A stretch of DNA of 64,000 nt from Pedobacter cryotolerans (GTDB lineage: Bacteria; Bacteroidota; Bacteroidia; Sphingobacteriales; Sphingobacteriaceae). Position numbers and translations under genes: made by a program. Location of the stretch: assembly GCF_005116475.1 (NCBI RefSeq), contig NZ_SWBO01000001.1:248001-312000 (forward strand), in the 5' to 3' direction. This document shows, piece after piece, positions 43,397-51,795 of this stretch. The notes under the pieces are model-generated. The model ran no database searches. It was not told the DNA's origin and worked only from the letters and a program-made list of their open reading frames with translations. Positions within the stretch are counted from its first letter, which is position 1. Each line of letters opens with the position of its first letter.

Positions 43397-44773
43397 TTAC
43401 CCAAACAATAAACTAAAAACTTCTTCAATTTTGCTTACCGTAACAATTTGGATTTTGAATTTATCTTTGTTTAATCCTTTTAGGTTATAATTAGAGATAA
43501 ATATTTTTTCAAAGCCTAGTTTTTCTGCTTCAGAAATTCTTTGTTCTATTCTATTTACTGCTCTAATTTCTCCTGATAAGCCCACTTCTGCTGCAAAACA
43601 GATTTTAGAAGATATAAATATATCTTCATGTGAAGATATAATCGCTGCCATAATAGCCAAATCTATGGCAGGATCTTCTACTTTAATTCCGCCAGCAATA
43701 TTTAAAAAAACATCTTTGGCACTTAACCTAAAGCCACAACGTTTTTCTAATACCGCCAAGAGCATGTTCATTCTTTTGGTGTCAAAGCCAGTTGCCGATC
43801 GTTGCGGCGTGCCATACGCTGCAACGCTAACCAATGCTTGTGTTTCTATTAACATTGGTCTAGCGCCCTCTAAAGTTGCCCCAATGGTTATGCCGCTTAG
43901 TTCTTCATCCCTTTGAGATAATAATATTTCTGAAGGATTAGAAACTTCTCTTAGCCCGCTGCTTTGCATAGCATAAATACCCAACTCTGCTGCGGCACCA
44001 AAACGATTTTTTATCGATCTTAATATTCGATAGATGTGATGTCTATCGCCTTCAAATTGTAAAACAGTATCAACCATGTGTTCTAAAATTTTCGGACCAG
44101 CAATAGCACCATCTTTGGTAATGTGGCCAATCAAAAATACTGGCGTATTGGTTTCTTTTGCAAAGCGAAGTAATTCTGCGGTGCATTCTCTAACTTGAGA
44201 TACACTACCAGGAGTAGATTCGATATGAGCAGAATGTAAGGTTTGTATCGAATCTACAATTACAATTTCTGACTCTAACTGCTCAATTTGTTTAAATATG
44301 TTTTGGGTTGAAGTTTCGGTAAGGATAAAACAATCTGCCTTAGGTTGAGTGGTAATCCTTTCGGCACGCATTTTAATTTGCTGCTCACTCTCTTCGCCAG
44401 AAATGTACAACACTTTTTTCCCGACTACATTTAATGCTAATTGGAGCATAAGCGTAGATTTACCAATACCCGGTTCGCCACCAATTAAAATAACCGAACC
44501 AGCAATTAAGCCACCGCCTAAAACGCGGTCTAATTCTAAATCGCCAGTGCTTGTTCTTTCTTCAGTAGCGCTTTGTATGTCTTCAACCTTACTTGGTTTA
44601 CTTAAACGCTGTGTACCAGAAGGCGATTTCCAAGTAGGTACATGCGAATTGCCCTTTTCAATTACTTCTTCTACAAAGGTATTCCATTGGTTACAAGATG
44701 GGCATTTGCCCAACCACTTAGCGGTTTCGAAACCACAACTCTGACAGAAATATGCTGATTTAGTTTTAGCCAA
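43397..44773 (-). CDS. radA: DNA repair protein RadA
   Basis: A 458-residue RecA-like ATPase that drives branch migration during recombination. The N-terminal zinc finger is C10/C13 and C24/C27 (CQSCG, CPSC). Walker A is GEPGIGKST (residues 99-107). The RadA-specific motif KNRFG is at 255-259, and the C-terminal Lon-like domain includes AGGIKVEDPAIDLAI. All key residues are present and length is normal. Transcribed away from a repeat-rich gap that separates it from rng. Confidence 0.97.
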   Translation of the reverse strand: MAKTKSAYFCQSCGFETAKWLGKCPSCNQWNTFVEEVIEKGNSHVPTWKSPSGTQRLSKPSKVEDIQSATEERTSTGDLELDRVLGGGLIAGSVILIGGEPGIGKSTLMLQLALNVVGKKVLYISGEESEQQIKMRAERITTQPKADCFILTETSTQNIFKQIEQLESEIVIVDSIQTLHSAHIESTPGSVSQVRECTAELLRFAKETNTPVFLIGHITKDGAIAGPKILEHMVDTVLQFEGDRHHIYRILRSIKNRFGAAAELGIYAMQSSGLREVSNPSEILLSQRDEELSGITIGATLEGARPMLIETQALVSVAAYGTPQRSATGFDTKRMNMLLAVLEKRCGFRLSAKDVFLNIAGGIKVEDPAIDLAIMAAIISSHEDIFISSKICFAAEVGLSGEIRAVNRIEQRISEAEKLGFEKIFISNYNLKGLNKDKFKIQIVTVSKIEEVFSLLFG

Positions 44774-44778
44774 TTTGA

Positions 44779-44912
44779 TTTACGATTTTATCTGCCTACG
44801 GTAGACAGGGATTTACGAATGACGATTTGTCTCTACGAATTTAAAGCTAATCGTTTTAAATAGCAGATTAAGTTTTAAACAAAAAAGCCTGATTTCGTTT
44901 TTGAAACAAGGC
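44779..44912. repeat. 134-base direct repeat, copy 1 (with terminator)
   Basis: About 134 bases nearly identical to 45042-45175. Shared landmarks are tttacgattttatctgcct, gtagacagggatttacgaat and agctaatcgttttaaatagc. Each copy ends in a hairpin which, on the minus strand, reads GCCTTGTTTC/GAAATCAGGC followed by TTTTTTG. Confidence 0.85.
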
Positions 44913-44977
44913 TGATATTTTAGTCATCATAATTGTTCGAGATGTTAAGCGAAGCGCATCTTGAACTTTTAAATATA

Positions 44978-44996
44978 GTGGATTTCAAATCCACTT
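44978..44996. other. Hairpin between the two direct repeats
   Basis: agtggatttcaaatccact is a perfect nine-base stem with a one-base centre. The spacer between the repeats also holds cgagatg/catctcg pairs. No coding content. Confidence 0.5.
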
Positions 44997-45041
44997 TATT
45001 AATTACTTCGAGATGCCTTTCAGAACATCTCGAAAAGCGTG

Positions 45042-45175
45042 TTTACGATTTTATCTGCCTACAGTAGACAGGGATTTACGAATGACAATTTATAAATACG
45101 AATTTAAAGCTAATCGTTTTAAATAGCAGATTAAGTTTTAAGCAAAAAAGCCTGATTTCTTTTTTGAAACCAGGC
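45042..45175. repeat. 134-base direct repeat, copy 2 (carries the rng terminator)
   Basis: Second copy of the 44779-44912 sequence. Its hairpin, on the minus strand GCCTGGTTTC/GAAATCAGGC then TTTTTTG, lies about 40 bases after the rng stop codon and is the likely terminator of the rng operon. Confidence 0.85.
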
Positions 45176-45211
45176 AATCGTAATTTGTAAATCTGAAATC
45201 GTAACTTGTTG

Positions 45212-46762
45212 TTACAATTTTATCTCTTCATCTTTAGATGACAGAAAATGAAACTCAGTTAAATTATAAGATGAAACTGATCTCACTTTAATACGCTGGC
45301 CAAATTTAAAGAACCATTTCCATTGTAAAGAAACCATTCCTTTTTTAATAAAAGCAGCAATATAAGGATGTACACAAAGTGTGATATTTTTTTCATTCTG
45401 CTCTTGCAAAATGTAAGTTAAATTACTTTCAATATCATCCATTAAAACAATACTTGCCTTAATTTCTCCGGTACCATCACAAGTAGGGCATTTCTCTACC
45501 GTAACAATATTCATTTCGGGCCTTACACGCTGACGGGTAATTTGTACCAATCCAAATTTACTCGGAGGCAAAATGGTGTGTTTAGCACGGTCTAACAACA
45601 TCAACTCACGCAAGTAATCGAAAAGCATTTTACGGTTGGTTGCTTTGTGCATATCGATAAAATCGATTACTACAATACCGCCCATATCTCTCAATCTTAA
45701 CTGACGAGCAATTTCTTTTGCAGCTTCCTTATTAACTTGAAGCGCATTTTCTTCTTGGTTTTCTTTGCTGGCTGTTCTGTTACCGCTATTTACATCAATT
45801 ACATGTAAAGCTTCGGTATGTTCTACCACCAAATAGGCACCACCGGCAAAATTTACTGTTTTGCCAAAGCCATTTTTAATTTGTTTCTCTACGCCAAAGT
45901 GCTCAAAGATGGGCTCTTTATGTTTGTAATATTTAACGATTTTTTCCATTTCTGGAGAAATCTCATGAACATAAGATTTAATATCTTCAAACAGATTTGC
46001 ATCGTTTACATAAACGTTAGCAAAATCAGCATTTAAAATATCTCGTATTAGGGTAGAAGTACGATCCATCTCTCCCCAAACGCGTTTAGAAGGCTCAGCA
46101 TCAGGTAACTTTTTTGCAAAGTTTTCCCATTTAGAAACTGAGTCTAATAAATCTTTTTGTAATTCGGCAACACCTTTTCCTTCAGAAACGGTTCTAATGA
46201 TTACCCCAAAGTTTTTAGGCTTAATACTTTCAATAATCTTTTTTAAACGATTACGTTCGGTATTGCTTTTAATCTTTTTGGAAATCGATATTACGTTCGA
46301 AAAGGGCACTAAAACAATGTATCTTCCTGCAATAGAAAGATCAGAGCTTAATCGTGGTCCTTTTGTAGAAATAGGTTCTTTAGCAATTTGAACAGGTAAG
46401 ATTAAATTTTTGGTAACAATGTCGGATATTTTACCCGCTTTATTGATATCTCCTTCTAATTTAAAATTATCTAATAAATTGCCATTAACTGTACCGTTAC
46501 GCTTAATTTTTGTAAGCTTTATTAAAGACTGTACCTGCGGACCTAAATCGAAATAATGCAAAAATGCATCTTTCTCATAACCCACATCAACAAACGCAGC
46601 GTTTAAGCCCGGCATAATTTTTTTTATGCGGCCCAAATAAATATCGCCAACGGCGTAATTGTTGTTGATGTGTTCTTTATGAAGTTCTACTAGGTATTTA
46701 TCTTCAATTAAAGCTATGGTTACTCCCGTAGGAGATGAATCGATTATTAATTCCTTTACCAA
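45212..46762 (-). CDS. rng: Ribonuclease G/E family endoribonuclease
   Basis: A 516-residue RNase E/G catalytic protein that processes rRNA and turns over mRNA. An N-terminal S1 RNA-binding domain (about residues 35-125, GDIYLGRIKKIMPGLNAAFV) is followed by the DNase I-like catalytic core with GGYLVVEHTEALHVIDVNSG-type metal ligands (here GGAYLVVEH, VIDVNSGNR) and GGIVVIDFIDM. The zinc-link Cys pair is in CPTCDGTGE. The start is a TTG (MVKELIIDSS). It is last of a minus-strand run HU, TPR protein, COX24-type protein, rng. The C-terminal degradosome scaffold of RNase E is absent. Confidence 0.93.
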   Translation of the reverse strand: MVKELIIDSSPTGVTIALIEDKYLVELHKEHINNNYAVGDIYLGRIKKIMPGLNAAFVDVGYEKDAFLHYFDLGPQVQSLIKLTKIKRNGTVNGNLLDNFKLEGDINKAGKISDIVTKNLILPVQIAKEPISTKGPRLSSDLSIAGRYIVLVPFSNVISISKKIKSNTERNRLKKIIESIKPKNFGVIIRTVSEGKGVAELQKDLLDSVSKWENFAKKLPDAEPSKRVWGEMDRTSTLIRDILNADFANVYVNDANLFEDIKSYVHEISPEMEKIVKYYKHKEPIFEHFGVEKQIKNGFGKTVNFAGGAYLVVEHTEALHVIDVNSGNRTASKENQEENALQVNKEAAKEIARQLRLRDMGGIVVIDFIDMHKATNRKMLFDYLRELMLLDRAKHTILPPSKFGLVQITRQRVRPEMNIVTVEKCPTCDGTGEIKASIVLMDDIESNLTYILQEQNEKNITLCVHPYIAAFIKKGMVSLQWKWFFKFGQRIKVRSVSSYNLTEFHFLSSKDEEIKL

Positions 46763-46867
46763 AAGCTACAGATTTTAAGGCTATTACGCCTTATTACACA
46801 TGGACAAAAAAACATAGAATCCAAAAATAAATGCAAAGGTTAATGAGCATTTATTTTTGGTCAATTA

Positions 46868-46888
46868 AAATAGGAAAATCCTATTTTT
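46868..46888 (-). terminator. Hairpin overlapping the stop of the COX24-type gene
   Basis: aaaatagga and tcctatttt pair around aaa, and the stem includes the TAG stop codon. On the minus strand TTTTAATTG follows. It may limit read-through into rng. Confidence 0.55.
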
Positions 46889-46970
46889 TCTTGTGTCTGT
46901 TTTTTCTTAAACGTTTTTTACGTTTGTGCGTAGCCATTTTATGTCTTTTTCTTTTTTTACCGCTTGGCAT
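46881..46970 (-). CDS. Small basic AURKAIP1/COX24-domain protein
   Basis: A 29-residue, extremely basic protein (MPSGKKRKRHKMATHKRKKR, then LRKNRHKKK), read from ATG 46970 to TAG 46881. The pattern is that of the COX24/AURKAIP1 (mS38-like) domain, a short Lys/Arg helix that packs on ribosomal RNA in mitochondria. In Bacteroidota this tiny gene is regularly found next to rng, and it is easily missed by gene finders. It probably binds the small ribosomal subunit. That is inference from the family; nothing in the window shows it directly. Confidence 0.85.
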   Translation of the reverse strand: MPSGKKRKRHKMATHKRKKRLRKNRHKKK

Positions 46971-47013
46971 AATTTTAAGTTTTAAATGTTTTTATTAATC
47001 TGTTAATTAACGT

Positions 47014-47868
47014 TTATTTTTTTAACTCAGTAACCTTACTATCAATAAATTTTGTTAGTGTTGGGTTAGCTGCTAATTTTTTGCTATTTAAATAAGCGTC
47101 TATTGCTTCTTGTTTTTTACCTAAATTTTCATAAGCTGTTGCTAAATAAAAATAGGCATCTGGTGTAGCTTTAATATTGCTGATGATGTCATTAAAACGA
47201 ATAATCGCCTTATCAAACTGGCCAGATTTAATTGCAAACATGCCTAAATTCATATTTGCTTTTAGGTTTTTTGGATCTTTTTTAACTACATCCATTAACA
47301 TTGCAATACCTTGCATCGGTGCTCCCATTCCGTTAACGATTGAGATTCCAAGTCCAGTTTTTGCATCATTACTGATAGAGTCTATTGCTAGTGCCTTAGT
47401 AAAAGCTGCATTTGCTTTTTGCAGCATTACTGGTTGCACTAAACTATCCTGTGTATTATCAAATGCTTTTAAGAAACGATTTCCAGTATTTAACCAATTG
47501 TTAAGACTAGGCTCACTGTTGGCAACAACTTCTAAGTACAAAGCGCTCGGTACAGATTGTTCAAAATCTTCCCATTTCTGGGCTAATACCTTCGCATTTG
47601 CGATTTTTTCTTCTGCTTTAGCTGTTTTATATTTGCTTTCTAATACCGTAATATCTTTAGCTGTTGCATTGCTTACTAAATTTTTAGCAGTTGTTGATGC
47701 TTCCTCTATACTTATTGTAGCGGTGTTTTGCTGTTGTGCAGCAGGCATTTGAGCAGTTTCTTGTTTAGGTATTACTAAAGCTTTAATCTCTCTCGAAAAC
47801 AAAAATCCAACAAGCAATAGCATTGCAACAATAATTATAACTTGTTTTGAACGGATATTGGTTTTCAT
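47014..47868 (-). CDS. Membrane-anchored TPR protein
   Basis: A 284-residue protein with an N-terminal membrane helix (residues 10-24), a Gln/Ala-rich linker (QMPAAQQQNTATIS), and at least three to four TPR units in the C-terminal half (AGLGISIVNGMGAPMQGIAM, NLGMFAIKSGQFDKAIIRFN, YLATAYENLGKKQEAIDAYL). It is likely a periplasmic or cytosolic-face adaptor. It starts six bases after the HU gene, so the two are one transcript. Its partner is unknown. Confidence 0.82.
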   Translation of the reverse strand: MKTNIRSKQVIIIVAMLLLVGFLFSREIKALVIPKQETAQMPAAQQQNTATISIEEASTTAKNLVSNATAKDITVLESKYKTAKAEEKIANAKVLAQKWEDFEQSVPSALYLEVVANSEPSLNNWLNTGNRFLKAFDNTQDSLVQPVMLQKANAAFTKALAIDSISNDAKTGLGISIVNGMGAPMQGIAMLMDVVKKDPKNLKANMNLGMFAIKSGQFDKAIIRFNDIISNIKATPDAYFYLATAYENLGKKQEAIDAYLNSKKLAANPTLTKFIDSKVTELKK

Positions 47869-47874
47869 AATAGA

Positions 47875-48177
47875 TTAAGCTTCTGCTTTTACTTTTTTAG
47901 ATGCATTTTTCACTTTGTCAACAAATACTTTTGCTGGTTTAAAGCTTGGTACAAAATGCTCAGGGATAATAATGGCAGTGTTTTTAGAAATATTTCTAGC
48001 AGTTTTTTGCGCTCTTTTTTTAACTACGAAACTACCAAAGCCTCTTACGTAAACATTATCGCCACCGATCATGCTATTTTTTATCACCTTGAAAAACGCT
48101 TCAACTGTCTCTTGTACGTCTACTTTTTCAATTCCTGTCTTTGTTGATATTTCTGAAATAATATCTGCCTTAGTCAT
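47875..48177 (-). CDS. HU-family DNA-binding protein
   Basis: A 100-residue histone-like protein. Family features are MTKADIISEISTKTGI, the VYVRGFGSF loop, and the beta-arm region KKRAQKTARNISKNTAIIIP, where most HU/IHF proteins have the Arg-Asn-Pro tip. It binds and bends DNA as a dimer. It is the first gene of the HU-TPR-COX24-rng run, with a consensus -7 element upstream. HU and IHF cannot be separated from sequence alone. Confidence 0.93.
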   Translation of the reverse strand: MTKADIISEISTKTGIEKVDVQETVEAFFKVIKNSMIGGDNVYVRGFGSFVVKKRAQKTARNISKNTAIIIPEHFVPSFKPAKVFVDKVKNASKKVKAEA

Positions 48178-48231
48178 ATTTTCTATTTATTAAATTATTG
48201 TGTGTTAAATATTATAACTGTTTTGGGGTTG

Positions 48232-48239
48232 CAAAAGTA
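48232..48239 (-). promoter_or_regulatory. Putative -7 promoter element of the HU operon
   Basis: TACTTTTG on the minus strand matches TAnnTTTG, 54 bases upstream of the HU start codon. The -33 region is TTTC rather than TTTG. Confidence 0.55.
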
Positions 48240-48335
48240 TTGCTTTTTAATGAGATAGGAAAATAAAAGATGATTTATTTGCAATGATATTCATCAGGTT
48301 ATTGCAAGTTTTACCAAATTGATATAAATTGATTG

Positions 48336-48343
48336 TATTTTTG
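48336..48343 (+). promoter_or_regulatory. Putative -7 promoter element of mutY
   Basis: TATTTTTG matches TAnnTTTG and ends five bases before the mutY ATG, implying a very short or absent leader. Confidence 0.5.
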
Positions 48344-48348
48344 GGCTA

Positions 48349-49392
48349 ATGAACTTCCAAAAAGAAATTGTTAAATGGTATCTCTCTAACAAACGCAACT
48401 TGCCTTGGCGCAGCACAACCGACGCTTATGTGATTTGGCTTTCTGAAATTATTTTACAACAAACACGTGTTGAGCAAGGTTTACCCTATTTTAATAAATT
48501 TTTAGAAAATTATCCAACAGTTGTTGATTTTGCAAATGCTAGCGAAACAGAAATTTTAAAGCACTGGCAAGGTTTAGGCTATTATTCTAGAGGTAGAAAC
48601 ATGCTTTATACCGCAAAACAAGTTCTAGAAATACATAAAGGCATTTTCCCAAACGCTTACGACGATTTGATTAAGCTTAAAGGAATTGGTGAATACACTG
48701 CCGCTGCAATTTCATCATTTTCCAATAACCAAGCTAAAGCGGTTGTTGATGGTAATGTTTTTAGAGTTTTAGCTAGATATTTTGGAATTGAAGAGCCTAT
48801 TAATTCTACTATTGGGAAAAAAAAGTTTTCAACTTTAGCTCAAGATTTGATTGAAGATCAGCAGCCATCATTGTATAACCAGGCAATTATGGAGTTTGGT
48901 GCATTACATTGTAAGCCTAAGTTGCCTTTATGTGCAGTTTGTCCTTTACAATTAGATTGCTTCGCTTACAACCACAATAAAATTGAGATTTTGCCTGTAA
49001 AGTTGAAAAAGGTAAAAGTTAGAGAACGGTGGTTTAATTATTTTTTGTGTTTGGAGGGTGATGATATACTTACAAAGCAAAGAGTCGCTGGTGATGTATG
49101 GCAGCAAATGTATGATTTGCCTTTGATAGAAACTATTGAATTTGCAGATATATCAGATTTATCTTTTTCGGAATTGGTTAAAAAAAGCTTTGGTAAGGAA
49201 GTAATTATCAAGCCCTTAATAAGCAAAAAGCACCTGTTAACACACCAAATTATATATGTGCAATTTTTTGCTTTAGAAAATTATATTATTAACTTTAATC
49301 TACATGCAGAAATAAAATCGTTAACAATTGATGAATTTAAGACTTTACCACATCCAAAAGTAATCAGCGATTTCGTAGAAACATATTTATAA
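48349..49392 (+). CDS. mutY: A/G-specific adenine DNA glycosylase
   Basis: A 347-residue base-excision enzyme that removes adenine opposite 8-oxoguanine. It shows catalytic E33 in WLSEIILQQTRV, the helix-hairpin-helix GIGEYTAAAI, catalytic D134 in VVDGNV, and the [4Fe-4S] cluster cysteines C188, C195, C198 and C204 (spacing 6, 2, 5). The C-terminal NUDIX-like lesion-recognition domain follows (about residues 230-345). All catalytic residues are present. It is followed 17 bases later by ssb. Confidence 0.96.
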   Translation: MNFQKEIVKWYLSNKRNLPWRSTTDAYVIWLSEIILQQTRVEQGLPYFNKFLENYPTVVDFANASETEILKHWQGLGYYSRGRNMLYTAKQVLEIHKGIFPNAYDDLIKLKGIGEYTAAAISSFSNNQAKAVVDGNVFRVLARYFGIEEPINSTIGKKKFSTLAQDLIEDQQPSLYNQAIMEFGALHCKPKLPLCAVCPLQLDCFAYNHNKIEILPVKLKKVKVRERWFNYFLCLEGDDILTKQRVAGDVWQQMYDLPLIETIEFADISDLSFSELVKKSFGKEVIIKPLISKKHLLTHQIIYVQFFALENYIINFNLHAEIKSLTIDEFKTLPHPKVISDFVETYL

Positions 49393-49409
49393 AACTAACC
49401 AAATAAACT

Positions 49410-49832
49410 ATGTCTGGTATTAATAAAGTTATTTTAGTTGGCCATTTAGGAAAAGATCCTGAAGTTCGACATTTAGATGGAGGAGTAACTGTTGCGAGTT
49501 TTCCTCTCGCCACTTCCGAAACGTATAATAAAGATGGAAAAAGGGTAGAGCAAACCGAATGGCATAACATTGTGTTGTGGCGTGGCTTGGCCGAGGTAGC
49601 CTCTAAATATCTCCAGAAGGGAAAATTAGTTTATATAGAAGGCAAACTTCGTACTCGCTCTTTTGAAGATAAAGAAAAGGTTAAAAAGTACGTAACTGAA
49701 GTGGTTGCAGAAAACTTTACGATGTTAGGTAGAAAAAGTGATTTTGAGAATACCCCTGCAAGCACGGGAACGCCAAAAAGCGAGGATGATTTCGTAAGTC
49801 CGGTAGACTCTACTGGTGATTTACCCTTCTGA
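49410..49832 (+). CDS. ssb: Single-stranded DNA-binding protein
   Basis: A 140-residue protein with an N-terminal OB fold (NKVILVGHLGKDPEVRH, EWHNIVLWRGLAEVASKYL, GKLVYIEGKL) and a short linker ending in the acidic tip DLPF that recruits repair and replication proteins. Linker length is short but the tip is intact. It lies downstream of mutY and is closed by a bidirectional terminator shared with glmS. Confidence 0.96.
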   Translation: MSGINKVILVGHLGKDPEVRHLDGGVTVASFPLATSETYNKDGKRVEQTEWHNIVLWRGLAEVASKYLQKGKLVYIEGKLRTRSFEDKEKVKKYVTEVVAENFTMLGRKSDFENTPASTGTPKSEDDFVSPVDSTGDLPF

Positions 49833-49845
49833 TATAAATTCAAAT

Positions 49846-49873
49846 AAAAACCCCGAAATTTTCGGGGTTTTTG
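49846..49873. terminator. Bidirectional terminator between ssb and glmS
   Basis: aaaaaccccgaaa and tttcggggttttt form a near-perfect stem with both A and T runs. It serves ssb on the plus strand and glmS on the minus strand. Confidence 0.92.
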
Positions 49874-49878
49874 TTTAA

Positions 49879-51717
49879 TTACTCTACGGTAACAGATTTT
49901 GCCAAGTTTCGAGGCTGATCTACGTTACAACCTCTCATAACAGCGATATGATAAGATAATAATTGTAGCGGAATAGTTGCCAAAAGCGGTAAAAATGCTT
50001 CATCTGCATCAGGTATTTCAATACAATAATCTGCCATCTTTTTAACTTCTACATCACCTTCGGTTACAATGGCTATTACAACACCTTTTCTAGCTTTAAC
50101 CTCTTGTATGTTGCTGATTACCTTTTCGTAAGATGAATTTTTTGTTGCAATAACTACAACAGGCATTTCCTCATCAATTAAGGCAATAGGACCATGCTTC
50201 ATCTCTGCTGCAGGGTAACCCTCCGCGTGGATATATGAAATCTCTTTCAGTTTTAATGCACCTTCTAAAGCTACAGGGAAACCACTTCCTCTACCCAAAA
50301 ATAAACAGTTTCTTGAATCTTTAAATTTCTCTGCAACTGCTTTGATGGTATCATTTGATTGAAGCGCTAACTGGATTTTATCTGGAATTGTATCTAGTTC
50401 AGTTAATAACTCAATTAATTTAGAATTTGTGATTGTTCCTTTTTGCTGAGCCATGTAAAATGCCATCAACGTTAGTACAGTAACTTGAGCAGTAAAAGCT
50501 TTTGTAGAAGCCACCCCGATTTCTGGTCCGGCGTGTGTGTAAACACCCGCATGTGTTAACCTTGGTATCGATGAGCCAACTACGTTACAAACACCAAAAA
50601 TTGTTGCGCCACGTTCTTTGGCCATTTCAATTGCCGCCATGGTGTCTGCAGTTTCGCCAGATTGAGAAATGGCAATTACCACATCTTTTTCGGTAATGAT
50701 CGGGTTTCTATATCTAAATTCAGATGCATACTCTACTTCAACAGGAATACGAGCATATTCTTCTATCAAATATTCTCCTACCAAACCAGCATGCCATGAT
50801 GTGCCACAAGCTACAATAATTATTCTATCGATATTTTTAAGCTTATCAACAAATTCTTTTATGCCGCCTAATTGAACTTTGCCCTCAGCAGGATAAATCC
50901 TACCTCTCATACAATCTCTAATAGAACGAGGTTGCTCATAAATTTCCTTTAGCATAAAATGATCGTAACCACCTTTCTCCAACATTTCAAGTTGTAGCTC
51001 TAACTCTTGGATATATGGTGTTTGAACCACATTATCTAATCTTTTAATCAATAACTCATCTCTTTTTAGAAACGCGATTTCATTATCGTTAAGATAGATT
51101 ACATTTTTGGTGTATTCTATAATTGGAGTAGCATCAGAAGCAATAAAATATTCCCCTTGGCCAACACCAATAACCATAGGGCTTCCCTTTCTAGCCGCAA
51201 TTAACTGATCTGGATGATCCTGATCCATTATTACTATTGCATAAGCACCGTTTACTTCTTTAAGCGCCAAACGTACCGCCTCTAAAAGATCATTCTGCTC
51301 ATTTTTGTAAATTTCTTCTATTAAATGAATTAAAACCTCTGTATCGGTATCACTATTAAAAGTGTGGCCTCTTCTTTCTAATTCCTCTTTTAATGTTGCA
51401 TAATTTTCTATTATACCATTATGGATAATACTTAATCTTCCGTTATTAGAGGTATGTGGATGAGAGTTTCTATCTGATGGAGCTCCATGAGTTGCCCAAC
51501 GCGTATGTCCCATTCCAACAGTGCCAGAAACATTTTTTCCATTAGCATAATTTTCAAGCTCTTGAACTTTGCCTGCCTTTTTATAGATATTTAGATCATT
51601 ATGGTCTATTAATGCAATACCAGCACTATCATATCCACGATATTCTAATCTTTTTAAACCTTTAATTACAATTGGCCAAGCTTCGCGGAAGCCGATGTAG
51701 CCTACAATTCCACACAT
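49879..51717 (-). CDS. glmS: Glutamine-fructose-6-phosphate aminotransferase (isomerizing)
   Basis: A 612-residue enzyme that makes glucosamine-6-phosphate for murein and lipid A. The N-terminal glutamine amidotransferase starts MCGIVGYIG, where C2 becomes the nucleophile after Met removal, with YRGYDSAGIA. Two SIS domains follow (about 290-430 and 460-600) with VACGTSWHAG, ISQSGETADT and LGRGSGFPVALEGALKLKE. It ends PRNLAKSVTVE. All expected motifs are present. No glmS ribozyme is recognised upstream; instead a terminator of the preceding gene is found there. Confidence 0.97.
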   Translation of the reverse strand: MCGIVGYIGFREAWPIVIKGLKRLEYRGYDSAGIALIDHNDLNIYKKAGKVQELENYANGKNVSGTVGMGHTRWATHGAPSDRNSHPHTSNNGRLSIIHNGIIENYATLKEELERRGHTFNSDTDTEVLIHLIEEIYKNEQNDLLEAVRLALKEVNGAYAIVIMDQDHPDQLIAARKGSPMVIGVGQGEYFIASDATPIIEYTKNVIYLNDNEIAFLKRDELLIKRLDNVVQTPYIQELELQLEMLEKGGYDHFMLKEIYEQPRSIRDCMRGRIYPAEGKVQLGGIKEFVDKLKNIDRIIIVACGTSWHAGLVGEYLIEEYARIPVEVEYASEFRYRNPIITEKDVVIAISQSGETADTMAAIEMAKERGATIFGVCNVVGSSIPRLTHAGVYTHAGPEIGVASTKAFTAQVTVLTLMAFYMAQQKGTITNSKLIELLTELDTIPDKIQLALQSNDTIKAVAEKFKDSRNCLFLGRGSGFPVALEGALKLKEISYIHAEGYPAAEMKHGPIALIDEEMPVVVIATKNSSYEKVISNIQEVKARKGVVIAIVTEGDVEVKKMADYCIEIPDADEAFLPLLATIPLQLLSYHIAVMRGCNVDQPRNLAKSVTVE

Positions 51718-51729
51718 ATGTTTTTCAAA

Positions 51730-51768
51730 AAATAAATCCCCCGAAAATAGAAAATTCTCGGGGGATTT
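51730..51768 (-). terminator. Intrinsic terminator between the DUF4270 gene and glmS
   Basis: On the minus strand aaatcccccgagaa and ttttcgggggattt pair around ttctat and are followed by ATTTTTTG. It ends 13 bases before the glmS start codon, so it could also attenuate read-through into glmS. Confidence 0.85.
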
Positions 51769-51795
51769 AATAGTATAAAGTAAGTTAGGATATAA

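Noticed and set aside
47177-47752. 191-codon plus-strand frame
   Set aside because: It is antisense to the TPR protein gene, which has clear repeats and an operon context.
49846-51768. glmS ribozyme
   Set aside because: No ribozyme core is seen upstream of glmS; the structure there is a terminator with a T run.
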